This document shows positions 5,151 through 5,280 of a stretch of 5,280 nucleotides of DNA, piece after piece. Position 1 is the first letter of the stretch; each line of letters begins with the position of its first letter. Under the pieces are notes generated by a model, which made no database searches, had not been told where the DNA came from, and saw only the letters and a list, made by a program, of their open reading frames with translations. The stretch is from an uncultured Collinsella sp. (GTDB taxonomy: Bacteria; Actinomycetota; Coriobacteriia; Coriobacteriales; Coriobacteriaceae), in the NCBI GenBank assembly GCA_900549025.1, contig URMZ01000051.1, forward strand, positions 1 through 5,280, in the 5' to 3' direction. The position numbers and the translations under genes were made by a program.

Positions 5151-5280
5151 ATGGATGCCCGCAAGGCCAAAAGCCGCGCCGCGATCGTCTCGGCGTTCTC
5201 CGCGCTTCTGCGCGAAGAGGACTATGGCAAGATCACCGTCGGCGACATCATCGCGCGCGCTCACGTAGGCCGCGCGACAT
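5151..5280 (+). CDS. TetR-family transcriptional regulator, N-terminal part (3' truncated by window)
   Basis: The ATG at 5151 opens a frame that runs off the window after 43 full codons. Residues 8-43 match the N-terminal three-helix DNA-binding domain of TetR-family regulators: helix 1 (SRAAIVSAFSALLREED, 8-24), then YGKITVGDIIARAHVGRAT (25-43), where the ITVxDIIxRAxVGRAT pattern is the classic helix 2 to helix 3 turn. The ligand-binding domain lies outside the window. The gene begins 2 bases after the larC stop, on the same strand, with only a weak upstream ribosome binding site (GCGGA at 5137-5141). It is therefore probably cotranscribed and translationally coupled with larC. The arrangement suggests it could control its own operon, but the sequence does not prove this. 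Confidence 0.9.
   Translation, partial: MDARKAKSRAAIVSAFSALLREEDYGKITVGDIIARAHVGRAT

Noticed and set aside
5090..5280. Programmed frameshift from larC1 into larC2 as in L. plantarum
   Set aside because: Reading the two alternative plus-strand frames past the stop gives a TetR domain in one and an unrelated chain in the other, with no LarC2-like sequence in the 132 bases available.

Overview
The window is GC-rich, densely coded bacterial chromosome with strong AAGGAG-type ribosome binding sites and short intergenic gaps. Gene content, codon use and the actinobacterial-looking -10 elements suit an anaerobic actinomycete of the class Coriobacteriia (Collinsella-like). That placement is an impression from sequence style, not a proven identification.

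Layout. (1) Positions 1-530 (+) hold the C-terminal effector domain of a LacI-family sugar-type regulator cut by the window edge. (2) 531-649 is a convergent intergenic gap whose main content is a strong intrinsic terminator serving the minus-strand gene. (3) 650-2437 (-) is a complete aspartyl-tRNA synthetase, aspS. (4) 2438-2693 is a 256-base divergent intergenic region carrying the aspS ribosome binding site, a GC-rich leader hairpin and weak promoter candidates for both directions. (5) 2694-3329 (+) is a complete phosphoserine phosphatase, serB. (6) 3330-3443 is a 114-base AT-richer gap with a perfect 11-bp inverted repeat and promoter-like elements. (7) 3444-4226 and 4237-5148 (+) are larB and larC, coupled by a ribosome binding site that overlaps the larB stop codon. 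(8) 5151-5280 (+) is the start of a TetR-family regulator, two bases after larC and cut by the window edge.

How the genes work together. aspS and serB are housekeeping genes (translation; serine synthesis) with no obvious tie to their neighbours. larB-larC-tetR looks like one transcription unit. LarB and LarC are the first and last enzymes of nickel-pincer nucleotide (NPN) cofactor synthesis; LarE and the cofactor-using LarA-type racemase are not in the window.

The most interesting points are that the LarC reading frame ends after the LarC1 part, with a TetR gene where the LarC2 part is expected, and that a candidate operator lies just upstream of larB. I see no clearly new kind of system. 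The best lead is a possibly split or truncated LarC in an operon with its own regulator.
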